Source: Zeimonas sp003577305
Lineage (GTDB): Bacteria > Pseudomonadota > Gammaproteobacteria > Burkholderiales > Burkholderiaceae_E
DNA length: 64,000 nt
NCBI GenBank assembly: GCA_030263385.1
Contig: SZOX01000009.1
Span: forward strand, 61,883-125,882
Reading direction: 5' to 3'
Shown: positions 36,026 to 45,352 of the stretch, in pieces
Layout of the letters: each line of letters opens with the position of its first letter
Position numbering within the stretch: position 1 is the stretch's first letter
Position numbers and translations under genes: made by a program
The notes under the pieces: model-generated
The model's database searches: none
What the model saw: the letters and a program-made list of their open reading frames with translations, nothing else
Told to the model about the DNA's origin: nothing

Positions 36026-39000
36026 ATGTCGCGCTTCTTCATCGATCGACCGATCTTCGCGGCCGTCCTGTCGATCGTGATCGTGCTCGCGGGGCTGGTG
36101 GCCTCGCAGGTGCTGCCGATCGCGCAATACCCCGAGATCTCGCCGCCGACGGTCACGATCACCACCAGCTATCCGGGTGCGAGCGCCGAGACGCTCGCGA
36201 AGACGGTGGCCGCGCCGATCGAGGAGCAGCTCTCGGGCGTCGAGGGGCTGCTCTACTTCAACTCGAGCTCGTCGTCCAACGGCTCGGTGACGATCACCGC
36301 CACCTTCGAGGTCGGCACCGACGTCGACCAGGCGACGTTCAACATGAACAACCGCGTACAGCTCGCGCTGCCGCGGCTGCCCGACGAAGTGCGGCGCAAC
36401 GGCGTGACGGTGCAGAAGCGCTCGATGGACGTGCTGCTGGTGGTCGCGCTCAATTCGCCCGACGGACGCTTCGACACGCTGTACCTGTCGAACTATTCGT
36501 CGCTGAACCTGGTCGACGAGCTCAAGCGGCTGCCGGGCGTGGCCGACGTCATGATCTTCGGCGCGCGCGATTACTCGATGCGCATCTGGATCGACCCGGG
36601 CCGGATGGCGCGGCTCGGTGTCACCACGTCGGACGTCGCGGCCGCGATCCGGGCGCAGAACGCGCAGTACGCGGCGGGCAAGATCGGCGCGGAGCCGGCC
36701 TTGCCCGGCCAGAGCCTCGTCTACACGGTCACTGCGCAGGGGAGGCTGGTCGAACCCGAGCAGTTCGGCGAGATCGTGGTGCGCGCGGGCGGGCCGCGCG
36801 GCGTGCTGCGGCTGAAGGACGTGGCGCGCATCGAGCTGGGCGCGCTGAACTACGATGCGTTCAACACGCTCGAGGGCAAGGCCGCGATCGGCACCGCGGT
36901 GTTCCTGCAGTCGGGCGCCAACGCGCTCGAGGTCGCGAGGCTGGTCAGGGCGCGGATGGCGGAGCTGAAGAAGGGCTTTCCGGAAGGGCTCGACTTCGTC
37001 ATTCCCTTCGACACGACGCGCTTCATCCAGTCGTCGATCGGCGAGGTCATCAAGACGATCGCGGAGGCCGCGGTGCTCGTCGTGCTGGTGGTCTTCCTCT
37101 TCCTGCAGACGGCGCGCGCCACCTTCATCCCGATGATCGCGGTGCCGGTGTCGCTGATCGGCACTTTCGCCGGCCTGTGGCTGTTCGGCTTCTCGATCAA
37201 CACGCTGACGCTGTTCGCGATGGTGCTGGCGATCGGCATCGTCGTCGACGACGCGATCGTGGTGCTGGAGAACGTCGAGCGCCTGATGCGCGAGCAGAAG
37301 ATGTCGGCGTACGATGCCGCGGTCGAGGCGATGCGCGAGGTCTCGGGCGCGATCGTCGCGATCGTGCTCGTGCTGTGCGCGGTGTTCGTGCCGGTTGCGT
37401 TCCTGGGCGGGATCGCGGGCCAGCTGTACAAGCAGTTCGCGGTGACCGTCGCGATCGCGGTGGTGCTCTCGGGCTTCGTCGCGCTCACGCTCACGCCCGC
37501 GCTGTGCGCGCTGATGCTGCGTGCCGGCGACCACGAGTCGAAGCTGTTCCGCCCCTTCAACAAGGGGTTCGACGCGCTCACCCGGCTGTTCCTCGGCTCG
37601 GTCGGGCTGGCGATGCGCCGGCGCCTGCTCTCGGTGCTGGCGTTCCTCGGCGTGCTCGCACTCGTGGCGTGGCTCTTCGTCCGCATTCCCGGCAGCTTCG
37701 TGCCGCCCGAAGACCAGGGATACGTGATCGGCGCGCTGGTTCTTCCAGACGGCGCGACGCTGGAGCGCACCGGCAAGTCGGGCGCGAAGCTGCAGCAGAT
37801 GTTCGCCGACCATCCGGCGATCGAGCACATGTTCGTCGTGAATGGCTTCGACATGATCGGCGGCGGTAACAAGACCAACGCCGCGACGATGTTCGTGTCG
37901 CTGAAGGACTGGTCGGAGCGCACGCAGAGCGCACCGCAGGTCGCGGGCGAGATCTTCATGCGCGGCATGGCGCTCACCGACGGCATGGCTCTGGCGTTCA
38001 ATCCGCCTGCGATCCGCGGCCTGGGCACCGCCGGGGGCTTCGAGGTGTACGTGCAGGGACGCGCGGACCCCGATCCGATGCGCCTGCAGCAGGTGGTGCA
38101 GGCGTTCATGACCGGGCTGACTGCCGATACGCGGCTGCAGGGCATCAACACCTTCTTCAGGCCCACCGTGCCCCAGCTGCAGGTGGAAGTCGACCGCGAG
38201 AAGGCGCTGTCGCTCGGCGTTCCGGTGCAGGACGTGTTCGAGGCGCTGCAGAGCACGATGGGTGCGCTGTACGTGAACGACTTCAACAAGTTCGGCCGCA
38301 CCTACCGCGTGCAACTGCAGGCCGACGCGAAGTACCGCTCGACGCCCGGGGACCTCGGCAGGGTCTTCGTGCGATCGACTTCGAGCGGCGAGATGATCCC
38401 GCTCGAGGCATTGATCACCACGCGCAGCGTGGTGGGCCCCGAGCAGCTCGAGCGCTTCAACGGCTTCGTCGCCGCCAAGGTGCTGGGCAGCGGCAGGCCG
38501 GGCGTGAGCTCTGGAGACGCGATCCGCGCGGTCGAGGAGGTTGCCGCGCGCACGCTGCCTTCGGGCTATCAGATCGCCTGGACCGGGCAGGCGTTCCAGG
38601 AAAAGCGTACCGGCAGCGCGTCGGTGTTCGCGTTCGGCTTCGCGATCGTGATGGTCTACCTGATTCTCGCTGCGCTCTACGAGCGCTGGGGCCTGCCGGT
38701 AGCGGTGCTGCTGGCGGTGCCGTTCGCGATCGCCGGGGCGCTCGGCTTCGTGTTCCTGCGCGGCCTCGAGAATGACATCTACTTCCAGATCGGAATGGTG
38801 GTGCTGATCGGGCTGGCGGCCAAGAACGCGATCCTGATCGTCGAGTTCGCGCAGCAGGGCTTTCTCGCCGGCAGGTCGCCGGCCGAGGCGGCGCTGCAGG
38901 CGGCGCGGCTGCGCTTTCGCCCGATCGTGATGACTTCGCTCGCGTTCGTGCTGGGCGTCATGCCGCTGGTGTTCGCCGCCGGTGCCGGCGCGGCGGCCCG

Positions 39001-39151
39001 GCGCTCGATGGGAACGGGCGTCTCCGGCGGAATGCTGGCGGCGACTTTCGTCGCGACGGTTTTCGTGCCCTTGTTCTTCGCCCTGACCGCGCGGCGCAGG
39101 CGCGGGCGCGATCTGCCCGACGCCGGGGCGACTCCGGGAGACGCGCAATGA
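36026..39151 (+). CDS. RND multidrug efflux pump, inner-membrane transporter (HAE1 family)
   Basis: Proton-driven pump of 1041 residues, normal length for AcrB/MexF. It starts MSRFFIDRPIFAAVLSIVI, has the porter-domain TSYPGASAETLAKTVA and NNRVQLALPRLP, the proton-relay aspartates in IGIVVDDAIVVLENVER (about 407-408) and the essential Lys in GLAAKNAILIVEF (about 933). The 12 helices follow the usual 1+5+1+5 layout. It exports hydrophobic toxicants from the periplasm and inner membrane. It sits between the adaptor and outer-membrane genes; its stop overlaps the next start as ATGA. No dedicated regulator gene is adjacent. Confidence 0.96.
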   Translation: MSRFFIDRPIFAAVLSIVIVLAGLVASQVLPIAQYPEISPPTVTITTSYPGASAETLAKTVAAPIEEQLSGVEGLLYFNSSSSSNGSVTITATFEVGTDVDQATFNMNNRVQLALPRLPDEVRRNGVTVQKRSMDVLLVVALNSPDGRFDTLYLSNYSSLNLVDELKRLPGVADVMIFGARDYSMRIWIDPGRMARLGVTTSDVAAAIRAQNAQYAAGKIGAEPALPGQSLVYTVTAQGRLVEPEQFGEIVVRAGGPRGVLRLKDVARIELGALNYDAFNTLEGKAAIGTAVFLQSGANALEVARLVRARMAELKKGFPEGLDFVIPFDTTRFIQSSIGEVIKTIAEAAVLVVLVVFLFLQTARATFIPMIAVPVSLIGTFAGLWLFGFSINTLTLFAMVLAIGIVVDDAIVVLENVERLMREQKMSAYDAAVEAMREVSGAIVAIVLVLCAVFVPVAFLGGIAGQLYKQFAVTVAIAVVLSGFVALTLTPALCALMLRAGDHESKLFRPFNKGFDALTRLFLGSVGLAMRRRLLSVLAFLGVLALVAWLFVRIPGSFVPPEDQGYVIGALVLPDGATLERTGKSGAKLQQMFADHPAIEHMFVVNGFDMIGGGNKTNAATMFVSLKDWSERTQSAPQVAGEIFMRGMALTDGMALAFNPPAIRGLGTAGGFEVYVQGRADPDPMRLQQVVQAFMTGLTADTRLQGINTFFRPTVPQLQVEVDREKALSLGVPVQDVFEALQSTMGALYVNDFNKFGRTYRVQLQADAKYRSTPGDLGRVFVRSTSSGEMIPLEALITTRSVVGPEQLERFNGFVAAKVLGSGRPGVSSGDAIRAVEEVAARTLPSGYQIAWTGQAFQEKRTGSASVFAFGFAIVMVYLILAALYERWGLPVAVLLAVPFAIAGALGFVFLRGLENDIYFQIGMVVLIGLAAKNAILIVEFAQQGFLAGRSPAEAALQAARLRFRPIVMTSLAFVLGVMPLVFAAGAGAAARRSMGTGVSGGMLAATFVATVFVPLFFALTARRRRGRDLPDAGATPGDAQ

Positions 39152-40689
39152 GCGCCGCGTTGCGGGCGCCGGCGCGCGCCGGGGGTGCATCGGCCGCGCT
39201 GATGCGGTGGCGCCGGCTCGCGGCGGCCGGAACCGTCGTGCTGGCGGCGGCCGGATGCACCGTGGTCGGCCCCGATTACCGCCGCCCCGAGCAGCCGCTT
39301 CCCGAACGTTTCGTCGACGTGCTTCCGGCCGGCGCGCCGGAGTCGGGCGACGCCGCACTGCCGGCCGACTGGTGGACCCTGTATCGCGACCCGCAACTCG
39401 ATGCGCTGGTCGCGGCCACGCTCGCGCGCAACGCCGATGTGCGGTTGGCGATCGCGCGGGTCGAGGAGGCCGAGGCGGCGCTGCGCGAGGCCTGGGCGGT
39501 GCTGGTTCCGCAGGTCGATTTCGGGGCGGGCGGCTCGCGCTCGCGCGTGAGCACGCTGGGCGCGCAGCCGGTGCCTGCGGGCGTGCCGCTGGTGCGCAAC
39601 GATCGGCGCATCGCGCTGTCCACTGCCTTCGAAATCGATTTCTGGGGCAAGCTGCGGCGCGGCGCCGAGGCGATCGACGCGCAGTTGATGGCGAGCCGCT
39701 ACGCGCGCGACGTCGTCGCGCTGGGCCTGGCGGGCGCCGCCACCCAGTCGTGGTTCGCGCTGCGCTCGCTCGACGCGCAGATCGCAGTGTCGCGCGAGAG
39801 CCTCGCGGCGAATCTCGAAACGCTCGAACTCATCCGCGCGCGCGCGCGCGGCGGCGTGGCCTCCGATCTCGAAGTCAGCCAGGCCGAGGCCGCGCACGCC
39901 GTAGCCGCGCTGCAACTGAACGAGCTGCAACGCCAGCGCGGCTCGATCGAGCGCCAGCTCGGTGTGCTCTCCGGCCAGCCGGGGCTGAGCGTGCCCGCCG
40001 GCGACCTGCGAGCGATGCCGGTGCCGCCGTTGCCGCCGCCCGGATTGCCGTCGACGCTGCTCGATCGCCGGCCCGACATCCGGCAGGCCGAGGCCATCCT
40101 GCAGGCAGCCAACGCGCGCATCGGCGTGGCGCGCGCCGCGATGCTGCCGACGATCTCGCTCACCGGCTCGTTCGGCGGGCAAAGCGCCGAATTGTCCGAC
40201 CTGCTCGCCAGCGGCGCCCGGATCTGGTCGCTCGGTTTCGGCCTGACGCTGCCGGTCTTCGATGCCGGGCGGCTGCAGGCGCGCGCCGAGCAGGCCGAGG
40301 CGCGCGAGCGCCAGGCGCTCGCCGGCTACCAGAAGTCGATCGAAACCGCCTTCCGCGAGGTGGGCGACGCACTCGGCAACAGCGAGCGCAGCATCGCGGC
40401 CGAAGCCGACCTGCAGCGCCGGCTCGACGCGGCACGCAACGGCACGCGGCTCGCCCGGGCACGCTACGAAACCGGCTACTCGGGCTACCTCGATCTGCTC
40501 TACGCGCTTCGCACGCAGAACGACGCCGAACTCGCGCTGATCCGCAACCGGCAGGCGCGCCTCTCGTACAGCGTCGACCTGATGAAGGCGCTCGGCGGCG
40601 GCTGGACGCCTCAGCCCGCCGGATCGAAGCCACAGGCCGGCGGGTCGGTGCCCGGTTCGGCGGGGGCAACGGCCGCGCGCGGGCGGTAG
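39148..40689 (+). CDS. RND efflux outer-membrane lipoprotein (NodT/OprM family)
   Basis: Trimeric outer-membrane channel subunit of 513 residues. The lipobox ends AAAGC and is followed by the usual TVVGPDYRRPEQPLP. Two repeated helical halves are visible, for example LVAATLARNADVRLAIARVE and LQAANARIGVARAAMLPTISL. It completes an adaptor-pump-channel operon with overlapping ends. Its last 79 bases overlap the convergent FemAB-like gene, a long antiparallel overlap; the C-terminal tail (Pro/Gly/Ala-rich) is therefore probably not structurally constrained. Confidence 0.94.
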   Translation: MSAALRAPARAGGASAALMRWRRLAAAGTVVLAAAGCTVVGPDYRRPEQPLPERFVDVLPAGAPESGDAALPADWWTLYRDPQLDALVAATLARNADVRLAIARVEEAEAALREAWAVLVPQVDFGAGGSRSRVSTLGAQPVPAGVPLVRNDRRIALSTAFEIDFWGKLRRGAEAIDAQLMASRYARDVVALGLAGAATQSWFALRSLDAQIAVSRESLAANLETLELIRARARGGVASDLEVSQAEAAHAVAALQLNELQRQRGSIERQLGVLSGQPGLSVPAGDLRAMPVPPLPPPGLPSTLLDRRPDIRQAEAILQAANARIGVARAAMLPTISLTGSFGGQSAELSDLLASGARIWSLGFGLTLPVFDAGRLQARAEQAEARERQALAGYQKSIETAFREVGDALGNSERSIAAEADLQRRLDAARNGTRLARARYETGYSGYLDLLYALRTQNDAELALIRNRQARLSYSVDLMKALGGGWTPQPAGSKPQAGGSVPGSAGATAARGR

Positions 40690-41843
40690 GGCGAGCGTTC
40701 GCGCAACTCGTCCAGGTACGCGCCGAGCATCGCGTCTTCGCGCTGCAGGAAGCGGTCGATCGCCTGCGCGAAGGCCGGTTCGGCCAGCCAGTGCGCCGAG
40801 ACGGTGGACACCGGCGCGAAACCCCTCGGCACCTTGTGCTCGCCCTGCGCGCCGCCTTCGACCACCTGCAGGCGCGATTCGATCGCCGCCTCGATCGCCT
40901 GGTAATAGCAGGTCTCGAAGTGCAGGCAGGGCACCGGTTCGATCGCGCCCCAGTAGCGCCCGTAGAGGCGCTCGTCGTCGTGCATCAGCAGGCTCGAGGC
41001 GACCGGACGGCCGTCGCGCTCGGCCAGCACCAGCACCAGGTGTTCGGCGAGCGACTCGCCGATGCGCTCGAAGAACTCCAGGTTCAGGTACGGCGTGGCG
41101 CCGTGTGCGGCATAGGTCGCGCGGTAGCAGCGGGCGAAGAAGGCCCAGTGCGCCGCGCCGATCTCGCGGCCGCGCAGGCGGCGCAACCGCACCCCGGCTT
41201 CGCGGACCTTGCGCCGCTCGGCGCGGATCTTCTTTCGCTTGGGCTGCGCGAGCGTGGCGAGGAACTCGTCGAAGCCGGCGTAGCCCTGGTTGCGCCAGTG
41301 GAACTGCACGCCGTGGCGCAGCATCAGGCCCGCATCGCCGAGCGCCTGCGCCTCCTGCTCGCGCGGAAACAGCACGTGCAGCGACGACAGCCCCGAGGAG
41401 CGCGCGAGCGCGAGCAGCGCCCGTGCGGCCGCCGCGCGTGCCGGTGAGTCGCGTGCGGCCAATCGGGTGCCGGGCACCGGCGTGAACGGCACCGCCGACA
41501 CGAGTTTCGGGTAATAGCGCAGGCCGTGACGACGCCAGGCGTCGGCCCAGGCCCAGTCGAACACGTATTCGCCCCAGGAATGCAGCTTCCGATAGGCAGG
41601 CACGGCTGCCTCCAGCGCGCCCGAGGCGTCGCGCAGCAGCAGGTGTTGCGGTATCCAGCCCGCGGCCTCGCCGACGCATCCGGAGAGTTCGAGCGCGCGC
41701 AGGAACTCGTGGCGCACGAACGGCTGCCCGCGCGCGCGACCGGCGCCAGTCGCAAACAGCGCGTTCCACTCTGCGGCGGGTACGCCGGAGAGATCTTCGA
41801 GAACCTGCGTGCGATAATCGACGCCCACTCGACCGGCAGACAA
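40611..41843 (-). CDS. FemAB-like/GNAT acyltransferase (COG3146 type)
   Basis: Protein of about 410 residues of the FemAB_like family. Recognisable stretches are VPAAEWNALF near the start, PFVRHEFLRALE, the lysine/arginine-rich LAQPKRKKIRAERRKVREAG, the acetyltransferase-fold segments YLNLEFFERIGE and ASSLLMHDDERLYGRYWG, and QGEHKVPRGF. Relatives are annotated as peptidoglycan-related N-acyltransferases, but the substrate is unproven. I take TTG at 41843 as start because AGGGGAGG lies before it; GTG at 41828 is the alternative. It is divergent from nadE with only 15 bases between the start codons. Confidence 0.85.
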   Translation of the reverse strand: MSAGRVGVDYRTQVLEDLSGVPAAEWNALFATGAGRARGQPFVRHEFLRALELSGCVGEAAGWIPQHLLLRDASGALEAAVPAYRKLHSWGEYVFDWAWADAWRRHGLRYYPKLVSAVPFTPVPGTRLAARDSPARAAAARALLALARSSGLSSLHVLFPREQEAQALGDAGLMLRHGVQFHWRNQGYAGFDEFLATLAQPKRKKIRAERRKVREAGVRLRRLRGREIGAAHWAFFARCYRATYAAHGATPYLNLEFFERIGESLAEHLVLVLAERDGRPVASSLLMHDDERLYGRYWGAIEPVPCLHFETCYYQAIEAAIESRLQVVEGGAQGEHKVPRGFAPVSTVSAHWLAEPAFAQAIDRFLQREDAMLGAYLDELRERSPYRPRAAVAPAEPGTDPPACGFDPAG

Positions 41844-41858
41844 AGAGCCTCCCCTCCG

Positions 41859-43472
41859 ATGCGAATCGCCGCTGCGCAACTGAACCAGGTGGTCGGCGAT
41901 TTCCGCGGCAACGTCGAACGGATTATCGCCGCTGCGCAAGAGGCGCTCGCGCGCGGGGTGCGGGTGCTGCTCACGCCGGAGCTGTCGCTCAGCGGCTACC
42001 CGCCCGAAGACCTGCTGCTGCGCGAGGCTTTTCACGCTGGCTGCGAGAGCGCGCTGGCCGCGCTGTGCGAAGGCACCGCCGCGCTCGACATCCACCTGCT
42101 GGTGGGCCATCCGCAACTGCGCGACGGGCGCCGCTACAACTGCGCGAGCATCGTGCACCGTGGGCGGGTGGTGGGCCGCTACGGCAAGCACGACCTGCCG
42201 AATTACGACGTCTTCGACGAGGAGCGCTATTTCGAGCCGGAGAACCGGCCGCTGGTCTTCGAGGTCGACGGCGTGCGCTTCGGCGTGCTGATCTGCGAAG
42301 ACTTCTGGTACGGCTATGCGCCCGAGTGCGCGCAGGCCGCCGGCGCGCAGGCGATCCTCGTGCTCAATGCCTCGCCGTTTCACATGGACAAGCAGCACGT
42401 GCGGATCGACGTCGCGCGCGAGAACGTCTCGCGGCTCGGCCTGCCGATGCTCGCGGCCAACCTGGTCGGCGGCCAGGACGAACTGGTCTTCGACGGCCTG
42501 TCGTTCGCGCTCGACGCTGCCGGAGAGCTGCGCGCGCAGGCGCCGGCGTTTCGCGAAGACCTGCTGGTGGTCGAAGTCGCGGGCGGGCAGCCGTTGCGCT
42601 TCGCGCCGGGCGCGATCCAGCCCACGCCGCCGCTCGAAGAGCAGGTCTACTCGGCGCTGGTGCTGGGCGTGCGCGACTACGTCGGCAAGAACGGTTTTCC
42701 CGGCGCGATCATCGGCCTGTCGGGCGGCGTCGATTCGGCGCTCGTGCTGGCGATCGCGGTCGATGCGCTGGGCGCCGCGCGGGTGCGCTCGGTGATGATG
42801 CCTTCGCCCTACACCACCGACATGTCACTGGAGGACGCGCGCGAGATGGCGCGTCGGGTCGGGGTGCGCTACGACGAAATCCCGATCACCGGCTGCTTCG
42901 AGGCGTTCCTGGGTGCGCTGGCCGGCGAATTCCGCGGCCTGTCGCCCGACACCACCGAGGAGAACATCCAGGCGCGCATCCGCGGCACGCTGCTGATGGC
43001 GCTGTCGAACAAGTACGGTTCGATCGTGCTCACCACCGGCAACAAGAGCGAGATGGCGGTCGGCTACTGCACGCTCTACGGCGACATGGCGGGTGGCTTC
43101 GCGGTGATCAAGGACATCGCGAAGACCATGGTCTACCGGCTGGTGCGCTGGCGCAACGCACGGGGTGCGATCGTGCCCGAGCGCATCGTCACGCGGGCGC
43201 CGTCGGCCGAACTGAAACCCGGTCAGACCGACCAGGACTCGTTGCCGCCGTACGAGACGCTCGATGCGATCATGAAGATGTACATGGAAGAGAATCGGAG
43301 CGCCGCGCAGATCGCCGCCGCCGGACATTCGCGCGAGACGGTCGATCGCGTGGTGCGGCTGATCCAGGCGAGCGAATACAAGCGCCGCCAGGCGCCGGTG
43401 GGCATACGGGTCACGCACCGGGCCTTCGGCCGCGACTGGCGCTACCCGATCACCTCCAGATTCCGCGAATGA
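41859..43472 (+). CDS. nadE: Glutamine-dependent NAD+ synthetase
   Basis: Enzyme of 537 residues making NAD+ from deamido-NAD+, ATP and glutamine. The N-terminal nitrilase-type glutaminase domain has the triad Glu41 (LTPELSLSGYPPED), Lys ~109 (YGKHDLPNYDVFDEERYF) and Cys ~146 (VLICEDFWY). The synthetase domain has P-loop SGGVDSAL (about 287), TTGNKSEMAVGYCTLYGD and ELKPGQTDQDSLPPYE. The start at 41859 (MRIAAAQLNQVVGDFRG) matches the family, though the bases before it are pyrimidine-rich and contain no ribosome binding site. A large inverted repeat lies after it, before glnB. Confidence 0.97.
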   Translation: MRIAAAQLNQVVGDFRGNVERIIAAAQEALARGVRVLLTPELSLSGYPPEDLLLREAFHAGCESALAALCEGTAALDIHLLVGHPQLRDGRRYNCASIVHRGRVVGRYGKHDLPNYDVFDEERYFEPENRPLVFEVDGVRFGVLICEDFWYGYAPECAQAAGAQAILVLNASPFHMDKQHVRIDVARENVSRLGLPMLAANLVGGQDELVFDGLSFALDAAGELRAQAPAFREDLLVVEVAGGQPLRFAPGAIQPTPPLEEQVYSALVLGVRDYVGKNGFPGAIIGLSGGVDSALVLAIAVDALGAARVRSVMMPSPYTTDMSLEDAREMARRVGVRYDEIPITGCFEAFLGALAGEFRGLSPDTTEENIQARIRGTLLMALSNKYGSIVLTTGNKSEMAVGYCTLYGDMAGGFAVIKDIAKTMVYRLVRWRNARGAIVPERIVTRAPSAELKPGQTDQDSLPPYETLDAIMKMYMEENRSAAQIAAAGHSRETVDRVVRLIQASEYKRRQAPVGIRVTHRAFGRDWRYPITSRFRE

Positions 43473-43506
43473 GCACTGCGCGTGCCGCAGCGGCTCGCCC
43501 GGACTC

Positions 43507-43575
43507 AGAACGTGTGAAGCAATCGGCCGCGCCCGGAAGGCACGCCAGGAAGCGGCCGATTGCTTCACACGTTCT
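43507..43575. repeat. Perfect 24-bp inverted repeat between nadE and glnB
   Basis: Arms 43507-43530 and 43552-43575 are exactly complementary over 24 bases, separated by a 21-base loop. As RNA this would be a very stable hairpin. No T-run follows on either strand, so it is not a standard intrinsic terminator. It lies 35 bases after the nadE stop and ends 45 bases before the glnB start. It could block read-through or stabilise nadE mRNA, or be an inserted palindromic repeat element. Confidence 0.85.
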
Positions 43576-43620
43576 CAGGTACGATTGACGCATGCAATTC
43601 ACTGCAAACCCGGAGCGACG

Positions 43621-43959
43621 ATGAAAAAAGTGACGGCGATCATCAAACCGTTCAAGCTCGACGAGGTGCGCGAGGCGCTCGCCGAAGTGGGAGTGACCGG
43701 TCTGACCGTGACCGAGGTCAAGGGGTTCGGACGCCAGAAGGGGCACACGGAACTGTACCGGGGCGCCGAGTACGTGGTCGACTTCCTACCCAAGGTGAAG
43801 GTCGAGGTGATCATCGCCGACCCGGCGGTCGAGTCGGTGATCGATGCGATCGTGCGCGCGGCGCGCACCGGCCGCATCGGCGACGGCAAGATCTTCGTCT
43901 CGGCCGTCGAACAGGTCGTGCGCATCCGCACCGGCGAGACCGGCGAAGCGGCAGTCTGA
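43621..43959 (+). CDS. glnB: Nitrogen regulatory protein P-II
   Basis: Trimeric signalling protein of 112 residues that senses 2-oxoglutarate, ATP/ADP and, through uridylylation, glutamine. The T-loop YRGAEYVVDFLPK contains the uridylylated Tyr51; MKKVTAIIKPFKLDEVREAL and RTGRIGDGKIFV are the classic P-II signatures. CCGGAGCGACG precedes the ATG. The location after nadE, whose glutaminase activity uses glutamine, is common in betaproteobacteria. No amtB follows, which favours GlnB over GlnK. Confidence 0.96.
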   Translation: MKKVTAIIKPFKLDEVREALAEVGVTGLTVTEVKGFGRQKGHTELYRGAEYVVDFLPKVKVEVIIADPAVESVIDAIVRAARTGRIGDGKIFVSAVEQVVRIRTGETGEAAV

Positions 43960-44034
43960 GGCAGGCCGCCGCGGCGCAGGGGTGCCCCCGCCCGTCGAGG
44001 GCACTCGTTGCGCGGGCGCTCGACAGGCTCTTCC

Positions 44035-44700
44035 ATGCAGGCGAGTGTGCAAGCGACCGACGCGCTCGCGCGCGCCGGCGCGGTGCTGCTTGCCGCGGGG
44101 CGCTCCACGCGGATGGGCGGCCCGAACAAGCTGCTGCTCGAATTCGACGGCGAGCCGATGGTGCGGCGCGCGCTGCGCACGCTGCAGGCGGTGCCGCTCG
44201 GGCCGATCGTGGTCGTGCTGGGGCCCGCCGCCGATGCGGTGCGCGCCGCGCTCGAGGGACTGCCGGCCTGCGCCACCTGCGACGCGCCGCAGGCCGAAGA
44301 CCACCAGGTCTCGGTCGACGCCGGACTGCGCGCGCTCACCGCGCCAGTCGACGCGATCGTGATCATGCTCGCCGACCAGCCGCTGATCGACGCGCACGAC
44401 CTGCGCTGGCTGCTGGCGCAGTGGCACGCGTGCGCGCGCGGCGGCGCGCTCGTGCCGGTGTTCGCGGGCCGGCGCGCAAATCCGGTGATCGTCGACGCGG
44501 CGCTGCGCGCGCCGATTCTCGAAGCCGGACCGACGGTGGGCGCGCGCGGCTACCTCGCCACGCATCCGGACCTGGTGCATCGGGTGGAAGCGCCGAACGA
44601 TCACTTCGTGGTCGACGTCGACACGGTCGACGATCTCGCGCGACTGGCCGAACGCGGCCTGCGCGGCACGCTCGCGGGTCCTACCTCGCCGGCAGCCTGA
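44035..44700 (+). CDS. MocA/MobA-like nucleotidyltransferase
   Basis: Protein of 221 residues with the NTP-transferase fold: nucleotide loop GAVLLAAGRSTRMGGPNKLLLEF (about residues 15-37), then the acidic metal site in IVIMLADQPLIDAHDL and a C-terminal HFVVDVDTVDDLARL. This is the pattern of MocA, which adds CMP to the molybdenum cofactor, and of related MobA-like proteins. The exact nucleotide and substrate are not certain. The ATG at 44035 is preferred to one nine codons upstream. Its end overlaps the convergent Smr gene by 20 bases. Confidence 0.85.
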   Translation: MQASVQATDALARAGAVLLAAGRSTRMGGPNKLLLEFDGEPMVRRALRTLQAVPLGPIVVVLGPAADAVRAALEGLPACATCDAPQAEDHQVSVDAGLRALTAPVDAIVIMLADQPLIDAHDLRWLLAQWHACARGGALVPVFAGRRANPVIVDAALRAPILEAGPTVGARGYLATHPDLVHRVEAPNDHFVVDVDTVDDLARLAERGLRGTLAGPTSPAA

Positions 44701-45352
44701 GCAGCACGATCAGCGCGCCCGAGCCTCCGTCGTTCGGCCGCGCCTGGCAGAACGCGAGCACCTCCTGGCGCTGCACCAGCCAGCGCGGCACCTTCGCCTT
44801 GAGCACCGGCTCGCGCCCGACCGAGCCGAGTCCCTTGCCGTGGATCACGCGCACGCAGCGCCATTCGTCGCGCAGCGCGCGGTTCAGGAACGCGGTGAGC
44901 GCCTCGCGCGCCTCGTCGGTGCGCAGCCCGTGCAGGTCGATCTGCCCCTTCACCGCCCATTCGCCGCGGCGCAGCCGGCGGACCACGTCGGGACCGATCC
45001 CGTGGCGCCGGTACGAGAGCGCCTCGTCGGTTTCCAGGTACTGCTCGATGCCGATCTCGTCGGACAGCGACGCGTCGAGCACCGCGCGTTCGTCGAGCTC
45101 GCGCTGGCGCGGCACGCTCGCGGGGGCGGGGCGCTTCGGGTCGGCGCGCCCGGCGGGCAGCAGCGGCACCGCGTCGGCGACCGCCTCGCGAAACAGGTTC
45201 GCCTCGCGTGCCTGCCGGCTCGCCTGCTCGTGGCGCCGGCGTTCGGCTTCGGCCTGCTCGCGCGCCTGCGCCTTCAGCCGGGTGGCCAGCGGCCCGAGCC
45301 CGGCCAGTCCGTCGATCCGCTCGGTGCCGGGCCGGCGGGTCGCGCGCGTCAT
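44681..45352 (-). CDS. Smr domain-containing protein
   Basis: Protein of 223 residues. The C-terminal half is a Smr/MutS2-type nuclease domain with the hallmark DLHGLRTDEAREAL and VIHGKGLGS, plus a conserved region VVRRLRRGEWAVKGQID just before it. The N-terminal part is charged and helical. Stand-alone Smr proteins have DNA- or RNA-nicking activity; the physiological role here is unknown. Its ATG overlaps the trxB stop (ATGA), so the two are coupled, as in many Burkholderiales. Confidence 0.9.
   Translation of the reverse strand: MTRATRRPGTERIDGLAGLGPLATRLKAQAREQAEAERRRHEQASRQAREANLFREAVADAVPLLPAGRADPKRPAPASVPRQRELDERAVLDASLSDEIGIEQYLETDEALSYRRHGIGPDVVRRLRRGEWAVKGQIDLHGLRTDEAREALTAFLNRALRDEWRCVRVIHGKGLGSVGREPVLKAKVPRWLVQRQEVLAFCQARPNDGGSGALIVLLRLPAR

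Noticed and set aside
32929..37869. A plus-strand open frame of about 1650 codons across the aldehyde dehydrogenase, adaptor and pump genes
   Set aside because: It crosses two strands of real genes in the wrong frame, and its composition is that of a shadow frame with no recognisable domain.
33533..39358. A minus-strand open frame of about 1940 codons opposite the aldehyde dehydrogenase and RND genes
   Set aside because: It is Arg/His/Ala/Asp-rich low-information sequence, a mirror effect of GC-rich coding DNA. The aldehyde dehydrogenase and RND genes in the other frames have full family motifs.
43507..43575. Large inverted repeat considered as an IS terminal repeat pair
   Set aside because: Only 21 bases lie between the arms, so there is no room for a transposase; no target duplication is seen.
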